This document shows positions 44,516 through 53,267 of a stretch of DNA of 64,000 nucleotides, piece after piece; position 1 is the first letter of the stretch, and each line of letters starts with the position of its first letter. Source of the DNA: Oscillospiraceae bacterium MB24-C1 (GTDB lineage Bacteria; Bacillota; Clostridia; Oscillospirales; Ruminococcaceae); NCBI GenBank assembly GCA_030913685.1, contig CP133187.1, positions 2,236,001-2,300,000 on the forward strand. The letters are read 5' to 3'. Both the position numbers and the translations under genes were made by a program. The notes beneath the pieces were generated by a model, which made no database searches, was not told the DNA's origin, and saw only the letters and a list, made by a program, of their open reading frames with translations.

Positions 44516-45787
44516 ATGTTACAGTTTATTGTGACTTTTAATCTTACACTATTCATTCTTTTTACACTGTTCTACTTGTACCAAATTGTTTATGCGGTTA
44601 TAGGTGTTGTTCGTCGACCCCAGAAACCGCCCGAAGCGATGAAGAACCATCGCTATGCGGTGCTAATTGCTGCCAGAAATGAGAGCGCGGTCATTGCTGA
44701 ATTGATTGACAGCATCAAAAAGCAAAACTACCCGCGAGAGCTGCTGGATATATTTGTGGTGGCGGATAACTGCACCGATAAGACGGCGGCTGTCGCAAGA
44801 CGCGCAGGAGCCACAGCGGTTTATGAGCGTTTTAATCATTTACAGGTCGGCAAAGGCTATGCGCTGGATTATATTCTGAAAGGCATTGCACGAGACTATG
44901 GAGCCAATGCCTATGAAGGCTATTTTGTTTTTGATGCGGACAACCTTTTAGATGAGAACTTTGTACGCGAAATGAACAAATGGTTTGACCGGGGCTATCG
45001 TGTTCTTACATCCTTCCGTAACTCTAAGAACTTTGCCTCCAACTGGTTATCTGCAGGATACTCCCTTTGGTTTATGCGCGAATCGCGTTACCTGAACTAT
45101 CCGCGCATGCTATTGGGCACCAGCTGTGCCATTTCAGGCACCGGCTTTTTGGTGCATAATGACATTATCCGTAAAAACAACGGCTGGAAGCATCATCTGC
45201 TGACTGAGGACATCGAATTTTCTGTGGACTGTGTTATCAACGAAGAAAAGATTGGATACTGTCACACCGCCGTGGTTTACGATGAACAGCCTTGCACTTG
45301 GAGTCAGTCTTGGACGCAGCGGTTGCGTTGGGCTAAGGGGTTTTACCAGGTTTTTGGGCGCTACCACAAACAGCTGATTTATGGCTTTGCGGTAAAGGGT
45401 CAGTTTGCGTGCTACGATATGTTTATGACGATAGCACCGGCATTGTTTGTTTCGCTTACTAGCGTGATAGTCAACGGTATTTTTTTGCTGACCGCTCTGC
45501 TGGGCGCGGATGTGGCACCAAATATGATTCCGTTGACAACTGATGCTATTTTCGCCTCGGTTTTTAACTTTTATATAGCGCTGTTTTTGTTTGGCCTGCT
45601 GACCACTATCACCGAATGGAAGCAGATACACGCCAGCGCGGCCAAAAAGATTTTATATGTTTTCACTTTTCCGGTATTTATATTTACCTATGTGCCAATT
45701 TCGATTGTCGCATTGTTCAAAAAGATTCACTGGAGCCCTATTACCCATAGCATCAGTCGATCCATTGAGGATATGGTGCATCAGTAA
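44516..45787 (+). CDS. membrane glycosyltransferase, family 2
   Basis: This 423-residue inverting glycosyltransferase has the layout of processive or hyaluronan/cellulose-synthase-like enzymes: an N-terminal membrane helix (about 5-30), a cytosolic GT-A domain, and three or four C-terminal helices (about 300-400). Key residues are VLIAARNES, the DxD motif in FDADN (about 141), the TED motif in LLTEDIEFS and QRLRW (about 268-272), the QxxRW motif linked to processivity. The sugar and polymer are unknown. ATG at 44516 with AGGAGGAG upstream is preferred over a longer frame. A hairpin terminator follows. Confidence 0.9.
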   Translation: MLQFIVTFNLTLFILFTLFYLYQIVYAVIGVVRRPQKPPEAMKNHRYAVLIAARNESAVIAELIDSIKKQNYPRELLDIFVVADNCTDKTAAVARRAGATAVYERFNHLQVGKGYALDYILKGIARDYGANAYEGYFVFDADNLLDENFVREMNKWFDRGYRVLTSFRNSKNFASNWLSAGYSLWFMRESRYLNYPRMLLGTSCAISGTGFLVHNDIIRKNNGWKHHLLTEDIEFSVDCVINEEKIGYCHTAVVYDEQPCTWSQSWTQRLRWAKGFYQVFGRYHKQLIYGFAVKGQFACYDMFMTIAPALFVSLTSVIVNGIFLLTALLGADVAPNMIPLTTDAIFASVFNFYIALFLFGLLTTITEWKQIHASAAKKILYVFTFPVFIFTYVPISIVALFKKIHWSPITHSISRSIEDMVHQ

Positions 45788-45800
45788 GCCTAAAATATAT

Positions 45801-45827
45801 AAAAGCGTCGCTCAATGCGGCGTTTTT
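45801..45827 (+). terminator. terminator after the glycosyltransferase gene
   Basis: AAAAGCGTCGC pairs with GCGGCGTTTTT (one bulge, one G-U pair) and ends in a T-run, 14 bases after the stop. Confidence 0.7.
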
Positions 45828-46009
45828 ATATTTCATAATGAATTAGGTGCGCTGTTATATCGCCCCATGAATAACTGCCATGCAGACGTAGATAATAATA
45901 AGGCGAAGAAAAAGGGCTGAAAAACACGGGCAGGCGGCTGGTTTCTTCTGTCGAAGGGCCGGTCGCCGTGCACCGCGAAAAGTTTAAGTCTGAAAAAGTG
46001 GTGAAAAGT

Positions 46010-46237
46010 ATGACAAATTATTTTGCATCCTCGGCTGATAAAGACGGTGAGGATAAGCGTGTTCAGCAACAGGCCGAAATGCAGAGCAGTTCCCAAAAAC
46101 GGGCGATGGAAACTGGACAGGAAAGTATTCCCACTCTTGAGCAGATGTCTGAAAAGCCAACTGACGATGGAAACGGCACCATGTTAACCACCTCGGAGAT
46201 TATTGATTTTGCCGCAGGCGCAGACACCTATCTTTAA
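46010..46237 (+). CDS. small hydrophilic hypothetical protein
   Basis: This 75-residue protein is rich in Gln, Glu, Ser and Asp and is probably disordered in its first half (DKDGEDKRVQQQAEM). The C-terminal end TSEIIDFAAGADTYL is more conserved-looking. I do not recognise a family. GGTGA lies before the ATG at 46010. The frame extends upstream without a better start. A terminator 30 bases behind the stop supports a separate transcript. Confidence 0.5.
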   Translation: MTNYFASSADKDGEDKRVQQQAEMQSSSQKRAMETGQESIPTLEQMSEKPTDDGNGTMLTTSEIIDFAAGADTYL

Positions 46238-46266
46238 AGCAATGAGAAGCAAGTTTGGTGCGTCTA

Positions 46267-46293
46267 AAAAGTCCGGCTTAGGCTGGGCTTTTT
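46267..46293 (+). terminator. terminator of the small hydrophilic protein gene
   Basis: AAAAGTCCGGC pairs with GCTGGGCTTTT (11 bp including two G-U pairs) with a TTAG loop and a trailing T-run. Confidence 0.75.
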
Positions 46294-46450
46294 TATGTTC
46301 CCAATATCAAAAGCAAATTATTTGGGTATAATTATTGTTAAAAGACAAAACAGCTACAGCTTGCTCGAGCTGATGTTTTAAAGAGTTTGACGTGCGAAAA
46401 AAAAGACGTTATGATAATAAAATGAAAAAGCAATTAGGAAGTGAAGACAT

Positions 46451-47797
46451 TTGACACAGTGGCAAAACCGGATATTTGGACAAGGGAAAGCGGTGCTTAA
46501 CAGCCCGTCTGTTCGCGTTTTGCTCATTGGTGTAGCAGTGGCACTGGCTTCGCAGCTTTACTTCTTACCCGGTGTAGGTGATTTTCGCTTCTCGGGTGCG
46601 GTGATATTGTACCCGGTTTTGCTTGCGAAAATGTTTCCGGGGCGCACTATCCCGGTGGCAGGTGCCGTAACAGCGGGGGTTGTGTGGCTCTCACGCGCAT
46701 TTGTAAGTCTGGTTGTGGGACATGCACCCGTCGGTGCTGCGCTGGCAGCCATGCCTGGGGCTTTATTTTATCTTTGCTATGACACACTATTTTGTCTCTT
46801 GGTACTCAGGCGGGACAAAGTGGCATTGCCACATTTTTTGTGCGGTTGTTTTGTAGCGGACATGCTTTCTAATATGGTGGAGATCGGGCTTTCGACCGGA
46901 CTTCATTATGAGGCGCAGCCCACTGTTTTTTATTTAATACTGACAGTGGTGGCGTTGGGGCGGGCGCTGTGTGCAACCGGCTTGTTTTGGTGGCTGGGTT
47001 ATTATCGGCGGCTGTTGCTGTTGGAGGAACGCGAACGACGCTATCAGAGGCTATTTCTCATGACTGCACAGCTGAAGGATGAGCTTTACTTTCTCAAAAA
47101 GACCGCCGGCGATATTGAACGGGTCATGGGAAAGGCCTATGAGCTTTATGAGGGTCTGGCCGACGGGTCACAGGCTGAGCCGGGTCAGAACCGGCAACTG
47201 GCGCTAACCATTGCGCGGGATGTACACGAGGTAAAAAAGGGACACCTGCGCATTTTAAAAGGCATTGAATCCGAGGTGGAGGCCGCCTATGACCGCGAAG
47301 TCATGCACATTTCGGATTTGATGAAAATTTTAAAAGAATCTGCCCGCAAAACTTTTGATCGACACAAGCCGCAGAAAATTCGCGTGCTTATTGGGGTGGA
47401 ACATGATTTTGTGACCCGAGAACACCACCGCCTTATGTCGATTCTACGCAATCTGGTGACAAATGCTATTGAGGCGATGGAGCAGGCGGACACAAGTGGA
47501 ACAATTAGGGTAGAAGAATTTTTGGAAGAGGGCAACATCGTTTTTCGGGTGGAGGACGATGGGCCGGGCGTGCCGCCGCGCATGCACGATAAGATTTTTA
47601 ACATTGGGTATTCGACCAAATTCAACCCGGTGACAGGCGATATCAACCGGGGCGTGGGGCTTACTGCGGTGAAATCGCTCACCGAAGAGCTGGGTGGCTC
47701 GGTGACGATGGAAACGGTACAAGGGCACGGGTGCCTTTTTTTGGTGCGCATTCCATGCGCACAGCTGGAGGAGGATTATGCGGATTTACATCATTGA
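46451..47797 (+). CDS. sensor histidine kinase, GlnK/YcbA type
   Basis: This 448-residue membrane kinase has five or six N-terminal helices (about 20-185), a short linker and a cytoplasmic kinase core. The phosphoacceptor is probably His259 in ARDVHEVKKGH, an unusual H-box of the kind found in B. subtilis YcbA. The ATPase part has the N-box NLVTNAIEAME, G1 DDGPGVP, F-box and G2 GVGLTAVKSL. The start is TTG at 46451 with AGGAAGTGA upstream. It overlaps the regulator gene by 20 bases. In B. subtilis the YcbA/YcbB pair responds to glutamine and controls glutaminase and a transporter. Confidence 0.85.
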   Translation: MTQWQNRIFGQGKAVLNSPSVRVLLIGVAVALASQLYFLPGVGDFRFSGAVILYPVLLAKMFPGRTIPVAGAVTAGVVWLSRAFVSLVVGHAPVGAALAAMPGALFYLCYDTLFCLLVLRRDKVALPHFLCGCFVADMLSNMVEIGLSTGLHYEAQPTVFYLILTVVALGRALCATGLFWWLGYYRRLLLLEERERRYQRLFLMTAQLKDELYFLKKTAGDIERVMGKAYELYEGLADGSQAEPGQNRQLALTIARDVHEVKKGHLRILKGIESEVEAAYDREVMHISDLMKILKESARKTFDRHKPQKIRVLIGVEHDFVTREHHRLMSILRNLVTNAIEAMEQADTSGTIRVEEFLEEGNIVFRVEDDGPGVPPRMHDKIFNIGYSTKFNPVTGDINRGVGLTAVKSLTEELGGSVTMETVQGHGCLFLVRIPCAQLEEDYADLHH

Positions 47798-48620
47798 AGA
47801 CGACCCTACGGTCGTTGCCGTGCTGGAGGATATTATTGAAGGCGAAAATCTGGGAGAGGTTTGTGGAACGACCGAAGATGGCCATGTGGATTTGGCACAA
47901 ATTGCGGCCTGCGCACCTGACCTTATTCTTATAGACCTGCTAATGCCCGGCATGGATGGCATTCAGGTTGTGCGCGAATTAAAGGCTCGGCAGACGGCCG
48001 TCCGATTCATTATGATTTCACAGGTTAGCGCCAAAGAGATGGTCGCAAAAGCCTATGAAGCCGGTGTGGAATTTTTTATTCATAAGCCGATTAACCTGTT
48101 TGAGATTAAAAGGGTGGTCAGCAATGTGGCGCAGCAGATTGAGCAGGCGCGTACACTTTCCAGCATCCAGAACATGCTGCATGCCGGTTTGCAGGGCGCA
48201 CACACCGCCCCTGCCAGCCGCGAAGAACTTTGGCGGCAGCGCCTTAAAAGCATACTAAGTCAATTGGGCATGGCGGGGGAGAAGGGTTCAAAGGATATCA
48301 TAGAACTTTGTATGATGCTGCTACGTCGGCGCGAAACGGTTTCACAGGTGGGCATGCGTACCCTTTGCGCCCAGCTGGGCAGCAACCCTAAATCGACCGA
48401 ACAGCGTATCCGGCGTGCGATTGAACGCGGCTTGCACCATCTGGCCAGCCTTGGCGTTGAAGATTACGGAAACGAGGTGTTTGTGCGATACGCTTCCCGT
48501 CTTTTTCCGTTTGGCGAGGTGCGGGCTGAGATGGCACGAATTCAAGGCAAGGGTCCAAGTGGGAAGGTTAATCTGAAGAAATTTATCGACGGTATGGTAA
48601 TTTTGGCGGAAGAATTTTGA
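47778..48620 (+). CDS. response regulator, GlnL/YcbB type
   Basis: This 280-residue regulator has a receiver domain (1-120) with the acidic pocket EDD (7-9), phosphoacceptor Asp53 in LILIDLLMPGMDG, and Lys in HKPIN. The C-terminal effector is the YcbB DNA-binding domain, not a usual winged helix: ELWRQRLKSILSQLGM, then GSNPKSTEQRIRRAIERGL, and FPFGEVRAEMARIQG near the end. AGGAGG precedes the ATG at 47778, inside the end of the kinase gene. It probably activates the downstream GltS gene. Confidence 0.9.
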   Translation: MRIYIIEDDPTVVAVLEDIIEGENLGEVCGTTEDGHVDLAQIAACAPDLILIDLLMPGMDGIQVVRELKARQTAVRFIMISQVSAKEMVAKAYEAGVEFFIHKPINLFEIKRVVSNVAQQIEQARTLSSIQNMLHAGLQGAHTAPASREELWRQRLKSILSQLGMAGEKGSKDIIELCMMLLRRRETVSQVGMRTLCAQLGSNPKSTEQRIRRAIERGLHHLASLGVEDYGNEVFVRYASRLFPFGEVRAEMARIQGKGPSGKVNLKKFIDGMVILAEEF

Positions 48621-48794
48621 GGATTAACGCCTATCAAATCTTTAAAACGTTTTTAAGCGGCTGACCTTGTCGCTTTTACATGTGAGAAATAACATTGATT
48701 TTAGGAAAAAATGAGGTTTAGTAACAATTGATGCAAATTTTAAAATGAATGTTAGTACAATCTAATAAAAATTGAAGCCTATACATTCTTATTG

Positions 48795-48826
48795 CCGCTG
48801 CACTGCAGCGGTTTTTTGCTTTTTTA
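48795..48826 (+). terminator. terminator after the two-component operon
   Basis: CCGCTG-CACTG-CAGCGG with TTTTTTGCTTTTTT directly behind it is a textbook Rho-independent terminator. Confidence 0.9.
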
Positions 48827-49280
48827 ACCAAAATTTATCGTCAAAACTAACAAAAGTACTTGGGGGATGATTAGAACAATTGTAGAATCGTCTTTCAATT
48901 TCGACACATTTTGACGCCAATTGAAGAACGACCATTACACTCAAAACAAACACAGAACCAAAACTGTGAATTGCCAGACAAGGCCGGAAGGTCGCACGTT
49001 AAGAGAAAAAGACTGCGCAGGTCAGAGTGAGCAGTTGAAAAATGTGACATGTATGAGGTCTGCGTTTAAAAAAACGCGGGCCAATAGCAGCGGTTGCATT
49101 CAAAGCACAGGGGATGCTTTTGGGGGAAAGCGCCCGGGCTTTTCCGACTGCTCGCCGAAAACAGACAGTAGCGTCTCATAATTTGACGCAGTAGCAATGG
49201 GTTTGGTGCCCGATGGTACAACCTGACGCGAGATGATTGAAGCCTTTTGGTTTGGTAACGAATAATTTATGGGAGGAAAT
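48827..49280 (+). other. long leader/promoter region of gltS, no gene seen
   Basis: About 450 non-coding bases separate the terminator from the gltS start. They contain an imperfect inverted repeat (TCGTCTTTCAATT near 48890 with AATTGAAGAACGA near 48920), a perfect hairpin GCGTTT-AAAA-AAACGC (49062-49077) and a hairpin GGGAAAGC/GCTTTTCC near 49120-49143. A structured 5' leader or regulator-binding region is possible. It matches no riboswitch class that I recognise. Confidence 0.4.
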
Positions 49281-50480
49281 ATGTCTATGGCGCTATCTTT
49301 TAATTTGATCGAAACATTTGGTCTTTCGGTTGTCGTACTATTAATCGGAAAATTTCTGGTTGATAAAATTGGATTTTTAAACAAATTTTGCATTCCGGCT
49401 CCGGTTGTGGGTGGTCTTCTGTTTTCGCTGCTGAATCTGGCGTTTAATGTCAGCGGGGTAGCGACCGTAACACTGGACACGGGTCTTCAAAGCTTTTTCA
49501 TGATCTGCTTCTTCACTACCGTTGGCTTCGGCGCAAGCTTAGCGGTACTTAAAAAAGGCTCGGTCGCAGTTATTATATTCTTGGCGGCGGCCAGCTTGCT
49601 TTGCGTATTACAGAACGTCACTGGCGCGGGCATTGCCACACTGATGGGTGAAAGTCCGCTGCTTGGCGTGGCGGTAGGCTCCGTCCCCATGACCGGCGGC
49701 CATGGTACTGCTGCCGCGTTTGGACCGATAATGGAGGAAGCCGGTTTGATAGGCGCTTCTACCATCGCGGTCGCTGCAGCTACCTTCGGATTGGTTAGCG
49801 GCAGCCTTATGGGCGGCCCGGTTGCTAACCGCTTAATTCGCAAGCGGAACCTCAAGGCTAGCGCAGCGGATGCTGTATCCACTGATAAGTCTATCCTCGA
49901 AGAAAAGAAAGTTCTTTTAAACAGTGGTCACCTGTCCACCGCGTTTTTCCAGATTGCGGTTGCAATGGGTCTGGGCAGCTATGTTTCTAAGGCGATTGCG
50001 CTGACTGGGTTGACTGTACCGGCTTATATCGGTTCTATGCTCGTAGCAGCGTTCATGCGCAACATCTTTAAGGATGGAACCTCTAAAGAGATTCGCATTG
50101 CCGAAATTCAGGCACTGGGCGAGATTTTCCTGTCCATCTTCCTAGCGCAGGCGCTGATGTCACTCAAGCTCTGGGAGCTGGCCAGCCTGGCGCTGCCGCT
50201 GGTTGTCATTCTGCTTGCACAGGTCACCCTGATGTTCCTGTTCACAAACTTTGTTACCTTTAACGTTATGGGCAGAGATTATGACGCCGCGGTTCTTGCT
50301 GCCGGTCACTGCGGATTCGGCATGGGCGCAACCCCCAACGGTGTCGCCAACATGACCGCGGTCGTGACTAAATATGAGCCGTCACCGAAAGCGTTTTTCG
50401 TTCTTCCTATTATCGGCGGACTGTTTATCGACTTTATCAACTCCTTTATTGTGCTGTTCTTCATCAACGCACTGAAATAA
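49281..50480 (+). CDS. gltS: sodium/glutamate symporter
   Basis: This 399-residue, about ten-helix carrier imports glutamate with Na+. The first helices (FCIPAPVVGGLLFSLLNLAF) and the pore loop GSVPMTGGHGTAAAFGP are GltS signatures, repeated in inverted form later as AGHCGFGMGATPNGVANM. The length is normal. ATG at 49281 follows GGGAGGAAAT at good spacing; an in-frame ATG at 49269 overlaps that site. Its place behind a GlnK/GlnL-type two-component system suggests control by external glutamate or glutamine. Confidence 0.95.
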   Translation: MSMALSFNLIETFGLSVVVLLIGKFLVDKIGFLNKFCIPAPVVGGLLFSLLNLAFNVSGVATVTLDTGLQSFFMICFFTTVGFGASLAVLKKGSVAVIIFLAAASLLCVLQNVTGAGIATLMGESPLLGVAVGSVPMTGGHGTAAAFGPIMEEAGLIGASTIAVAAATFGLVSGSLMGGPVANRLIRKRNLKASAADAVSTDKSILEEKKVLLNSGHLSTAFFQIAVAMGLGSYVSKAIALTGLTVPAYIGSMLVAAFMRNIFKDGTSKEIRIAEIQALGEIFLSIFLAQALMSLKLWELASLALPLVVILLAQVTLMFLFTNFVTFNVMGRDYDAAVLAAGHCGFGMGATPNGVANMTAVVTKYEPSPKAFFVLPIIGGLFIDFINSFIVLFFINALK

Positions 50481-50503
50481 CACAAATTTTCTGCTGATGC
50501 CGT

Positions 50504-50556
50504 CGGGGCTTCGTTGTCTAGAATGCGCTTTGCGCCTTTTTTACAGCGAGGTCCCG
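50504..50556 (+). terminator. gltS terminator (nested hairpins)
   Basis: An outer stem (CGGGGCTTCGTTGT with ACAGCGAGGTCCCG, several G-U pairs) encloses an inner hairpin GCGC-TTT-GCGC followed by six Ts. The inner one alone could terminate. Confidence 0.7.
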
Positions 50557-50688
50557 ATTGTTTTTATTTTTTAGAATTAATTGGTGATCAACTTTTTAAA
50601 AGTGGTTGCCTGTTTTTGACGGTTGGGCACAACCGATAATTTGGACGCAGATGCATAAACTAAACCAAAAAGCAAAGGAGGAATTTTT

Positions 50689-50994
50689 ATGGAGCAAAAC
50701 AATGTACCGCAATCGCTTGCGCAGAACACGTTAGACCAAATTCCCTCGCCGACATCTGACGCCCGTAGCATTACCGCTTTGGTTAAAGAGGGTGGCAAGG
50801 TAACAGGTTATCAGCTCTCAGATAAGACGGTTCTAGATAAAACGCAGGCCATCGCGCTGGCGCGGCAGGGTGGCATTAAAGGCGTGGGTATCTCCCACCG
50901 CGGTGACACCGAATATCTTAAATCGCTCCCCGACAACAGCGACGGTAATAACCTGAGTAATCTATCCTCAATTTCTCCCGCTGATAAGGAGTAA
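50689..50994 (+). CDS. DUF3892-family protein
   Basis: This 101-residue soluble protein has the DUF3892 core: SITALVKEGGKVTGYQLSD, then TQAIALARQGGIKGVGISH, then TEYLKSLPD and NNLSNLSSI, in the right order. Members are small proteins of unknown function, common in Firmicutes. AAAGGAGG lies eight bases before the ATG at 50689. The gene is monocistronic. Confidence 0.85.
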   Translation: MEQNNVPQSLAQNTLDQIPSPTSDARSITALVKEGGKVTGYQLSDKTVLDKTQAIALARQGGIKGVGISHRGDTEYLKSLPDNSDGNNLSNLSSISPADKE

Positions 50995-51004
50995 AAACGC
51001 AAAA

Positions 51005-51270
51005 GAGGGGGCGACTGTTATTGCAGCCGCTCCCTTAGTCTCTCGAAAAGTCTTTTACTTTGCTCAAGATATTAGCTTCACAAAACGGGCAATTGCGCGT
51101 TTGTCGCCTGTGGGCGAACCATTCGTGTACGTAGTGCGTTTTAACGGCGCTGCGGGGGCATGATACCCGAAGCGGATCACATCGTTCTTCACTCTACTCC
51201 CCGTTGTTGGGTCTTACAGAATTCACTTTATCGAAACTCTAAGGGCGGCTGCAATAAGCAGCCGCCCTGT
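51005..51270. repeat. inverted-repeat element: possible MITE or structured RNA
   Basis: Two hairpins, 51007-51034 and 51243-51267, are imperfect inverted copies of one another (shared core TTATTGCAGCCGC...CCTTAG). They bracket about 205 bases with no reading frame. The same arms can pair long-range, closing the whole segment. This could be a miniature transposable element with hairpin ends, or a non-coding RNA with a closing stem. The 3' hairpin may also end the convergent flavoprotein transcript. Confidence 0.45.
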
Positions 51271-51330
51271 CGGTTAAAAATTAATAGGCTCGTGGGTCAA
51301 CACTTGTGTTGTGGGTGACGTTGAAGTAAG

Positions 51331-52818
51331 CTATTCCGGAAGGTTAAACTTTTCAAACACCCATGCGGTCAGCTCGTTGAGCGAAGGGTGAATAATCATC
51401 GAATCGTTGATGGGTGCATAGGTGCCAACATCGGGACACAGAATTCTGAGCATCTCAAAATCCTTTGCACTTATGGACTGGCACTTTTTCTGACACCGAT
51501 AACCCGCGTTCATCAGGTAGACAAATGGCTGAAGCAGCACAGAAGAATGTGGTCCAACAATGTGCACACCCAGAATTTTTTTGTCATCGCCGATAATCAT
51601 TTTTACAAAGCCGTTGTCTTCATCACGCTCGTGGTAGCCCATCGCTATGCCGCCTACGACTTCTGAATAATAGTTTTTGGCGGACTGGTAGGTCAAGCCC
51701 TTTTGCTGAACCTCTTTTTCGGTCATGCCGACATGAGACACCTGTGGATGAGTAAAAATCGTCCACGGAACCGTGTCATAGCGGGCTTCTCTTTTTTCGC
51801 CTTCTGAGAAGAGGTTCTGGATTAAAATTTGCGCTTCATAGTTGGCTTTGTGTCTAAACTGATATTTGCCGTTTATGTCGCCCAAAGCCCAGATGTGCTC
51901 CTGTGACGTCTCAAGAAATTCGTTTGTGGTGATCCAGCCTCTTTTGTCCACCGTTACACCGGCCTTTTCAAGCGCGAGGGTGTCTGAGTTAGATTGCACG
52001 CCGGTGGCCACCAGAATCTCCTCACATTCTACAACGGTGCGCTCACCGGTGAGGCGGTTTTGGGTGGTCAGCTGCTTTTGACCGTCCTTGGCGGTAACCG
52101 AAAGAATATCACTGTCGTTGAGCACCGTGATACCCGCCCTGATAAATTGTCTTTTGACAAACTGCGCCACCTCGGTTTCCTCTTTATTCAATATACCGCT
52201 TGTGCGGGAGATCATGGTCACCTGCGTGCCAAAAGCAGAGAAAATGTGGGCAAACTCGGCACCGATGGCTCCGCTGCCGATAATGGTGAGGCTTTTCCAT
52301 AGCTTTTTGGGAAATTTCTCACCAAAAAAACTTTCAGACGTCACATAACCGACGTCTTCAAGTCCCTCGACTTTGGGCACAAAACTTCTGGCGCCTACCG
52401 CAAGAATAAAACGGTCGCCTGAGATGATTTCATCCTCCTGACCGGGCTGTGAAATCACCATGCGGTTGGCGTCAACAAAAGCTGCACTACCCTTATAGAC
52501 CGTTAGATTGGGGATGTTTTGTAGATTGTTTTCAATCGTCTTATTAAAATCAATCTGCTTCCACATTCTGCGTGAAATGGTTTCCCAGTCCATCTGCACA
52601 GAGCCTGTCTGAATTCCGAATCTCTCGGAGGTCTGCGCTTCACGGATGAAATCCGCAGGGTAGACCAGCATTTTAGACGGGATGCAGCCCTTCGTCAGAC
52701 AGGTGCCGCCAAACTTCGACTTTTCAATGATTGCACAGCGTAGCCCTTTATTCAAAGCGGCTTCCATGACCATAAGGCCAGCCCCGCTACCCACAATCAC
52801 AATATCAAAATGCTTCAA
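51331..52818 (-). CDS. dihydrolipoamide-dehydrogenase-like flavoprotein
   Basis: This 495-residue class I pyridine nucleotide-disulfide oxidoreductase has an FAD motif (VIVGSGAG), a redox-active disulfide Cys40/Cys45 in GGTCLTKGCIPSK, an NAD(P) motif (IIGSGAIGAEFA), a second FAD motif (IWALGDIN) and the C-terminal His-Glu pair in HPSLNE. It is longer than lipoamide dehydrogenase around residue 440, with two extra cysteines (RCQKKCQS). No 2-oxoacid dehydrogenase genes are nearby, so the disulfide substrate is uncertain. TTG at 52818 is chosen because AGGAGGAG lies seven bases upstream. Confidence 0.88.
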   Translation of the reverse strand: MKHFDIVIVGSGAGLMVMEAALNKGLRCAIIEKSKFGGTCLTKGCIPSKMLVYPADFIREAQTSERFGIQTGSVQMDWETISRRMWKQIDFNKTIENNLQNIPNLTVYKGSAAFVDANRMVISQPGQEDEIISGDRFILAVGARSFVPKVEGLEDVGYVTSESFFGEKFPKKLWKSLTIIGSGAIGAEFAHIFSAFGTQVTMISRTSGILNKEETEVAQFVKRQFIRAGITVLNDSDILSVTAKDGQKQLTTQNRLTGERTVVECEEILVATGVQSNSDTLALEKAGVTVDKRGWITTNEFLETSQEHIWALGDINGKYQFRHKANYEAQILIQNLFSEGEKREARYDTVPWTIFTHPQVSHVGMTEKEVQQKGLTYQSAKNYYSEVVGGIAMGYHERDEDNGFVKMIIGDDKKILGVHIVGPHSSVLLQPFVYLMNAGYRCQKKCQSISAKDFEMLRILCPDVGTYAPINDSMIIHPSLNELTAWVFEKFNLPE

Positions 52819-53194
52819 GAAAAACTCCTCCTCTGGTTTAGGTATTGTCCGCATCTGTCGGCAGTCAGATGACTTGACTCTTTCCGTCCAACACGATGGC
52901 AGATGTTATATCGAACCGCGAAAACTGGCGGGTTCTTTCTATAGGTTGCCACTTTTAATTTACCATAAAACTCAGGGGATTAGAAGTCTTTTTAGAAATA
53001 ATTGGAAAATATTATTGGAAATATGAGTTATTTCAAGAGTTTTGGTCAATGTATATAAGAAAATAGCAAATTGACAAGTAAAACACTGTGTGGCATAATG
53101 TCTGAGAAACGCGAACAGCTGTGGCTTTTGGTGTTTGATGAGGCAATTTAAATGAATACGGAAATTTTCCTTACCGCCGGGTATTGGAATTTAA
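52819..53194. other. intergenic region, no gene seen
   Basis: This is the upstream region of the divergent flavoprotein and MATE genes. It is AT-rich in its right half. I see no conserved small gene, RNA or strong repeat in it. Confidence 0.4.
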
Positions 53195-53243
53195 GCGCCA
53201 GACTTCATATCGCCAGGCCAAGTAAGATATGAAGCGCTGGCGC
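53195..53243 (+). promoter_or_regulatory. large hairpin just before the MATE gene
   Basis: GCGCCAG-a-CTTCATATC pairs with GATATGAAG-cg-CTGGCGC (about 16 bp) and is followed by GTTTTATAA, 25 bases before the MATE start. It may be an attenuator or a terminator that blocks read-through. Confidence 0.5.
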
Positions 53244-53267
53244 GTTTTATAATTGTGGAGGTTTGAT

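Noticed and set aside
45134-45631. Long antisense frame (165 codons) inside the glycosyltransferase gene
   Set aside because: A shadow of a clearly identified family 2 glycosyltransferase; no ribosome binding site or family features.
48921-49181. Possible 86-residue gene in the gltS leader
   Set aside because: The composition is unlike a protein, there is no ribosome binding site, and hairpins run through it.
48950-49260. T-box or glnA-type glutamine riboswitch upstream of gltS
   Set aside because: The T-box AGGGTGGNACCGCG motif is absent, and the short GGCCGGAAGG stretch does not fit the glnA-motif core.
51005-51270. 6S RNA
   Set aside because: Size and closing stem are compatible, but I could not trace a central bubble with the expected flanking helices, so only an unspecified element is reported.
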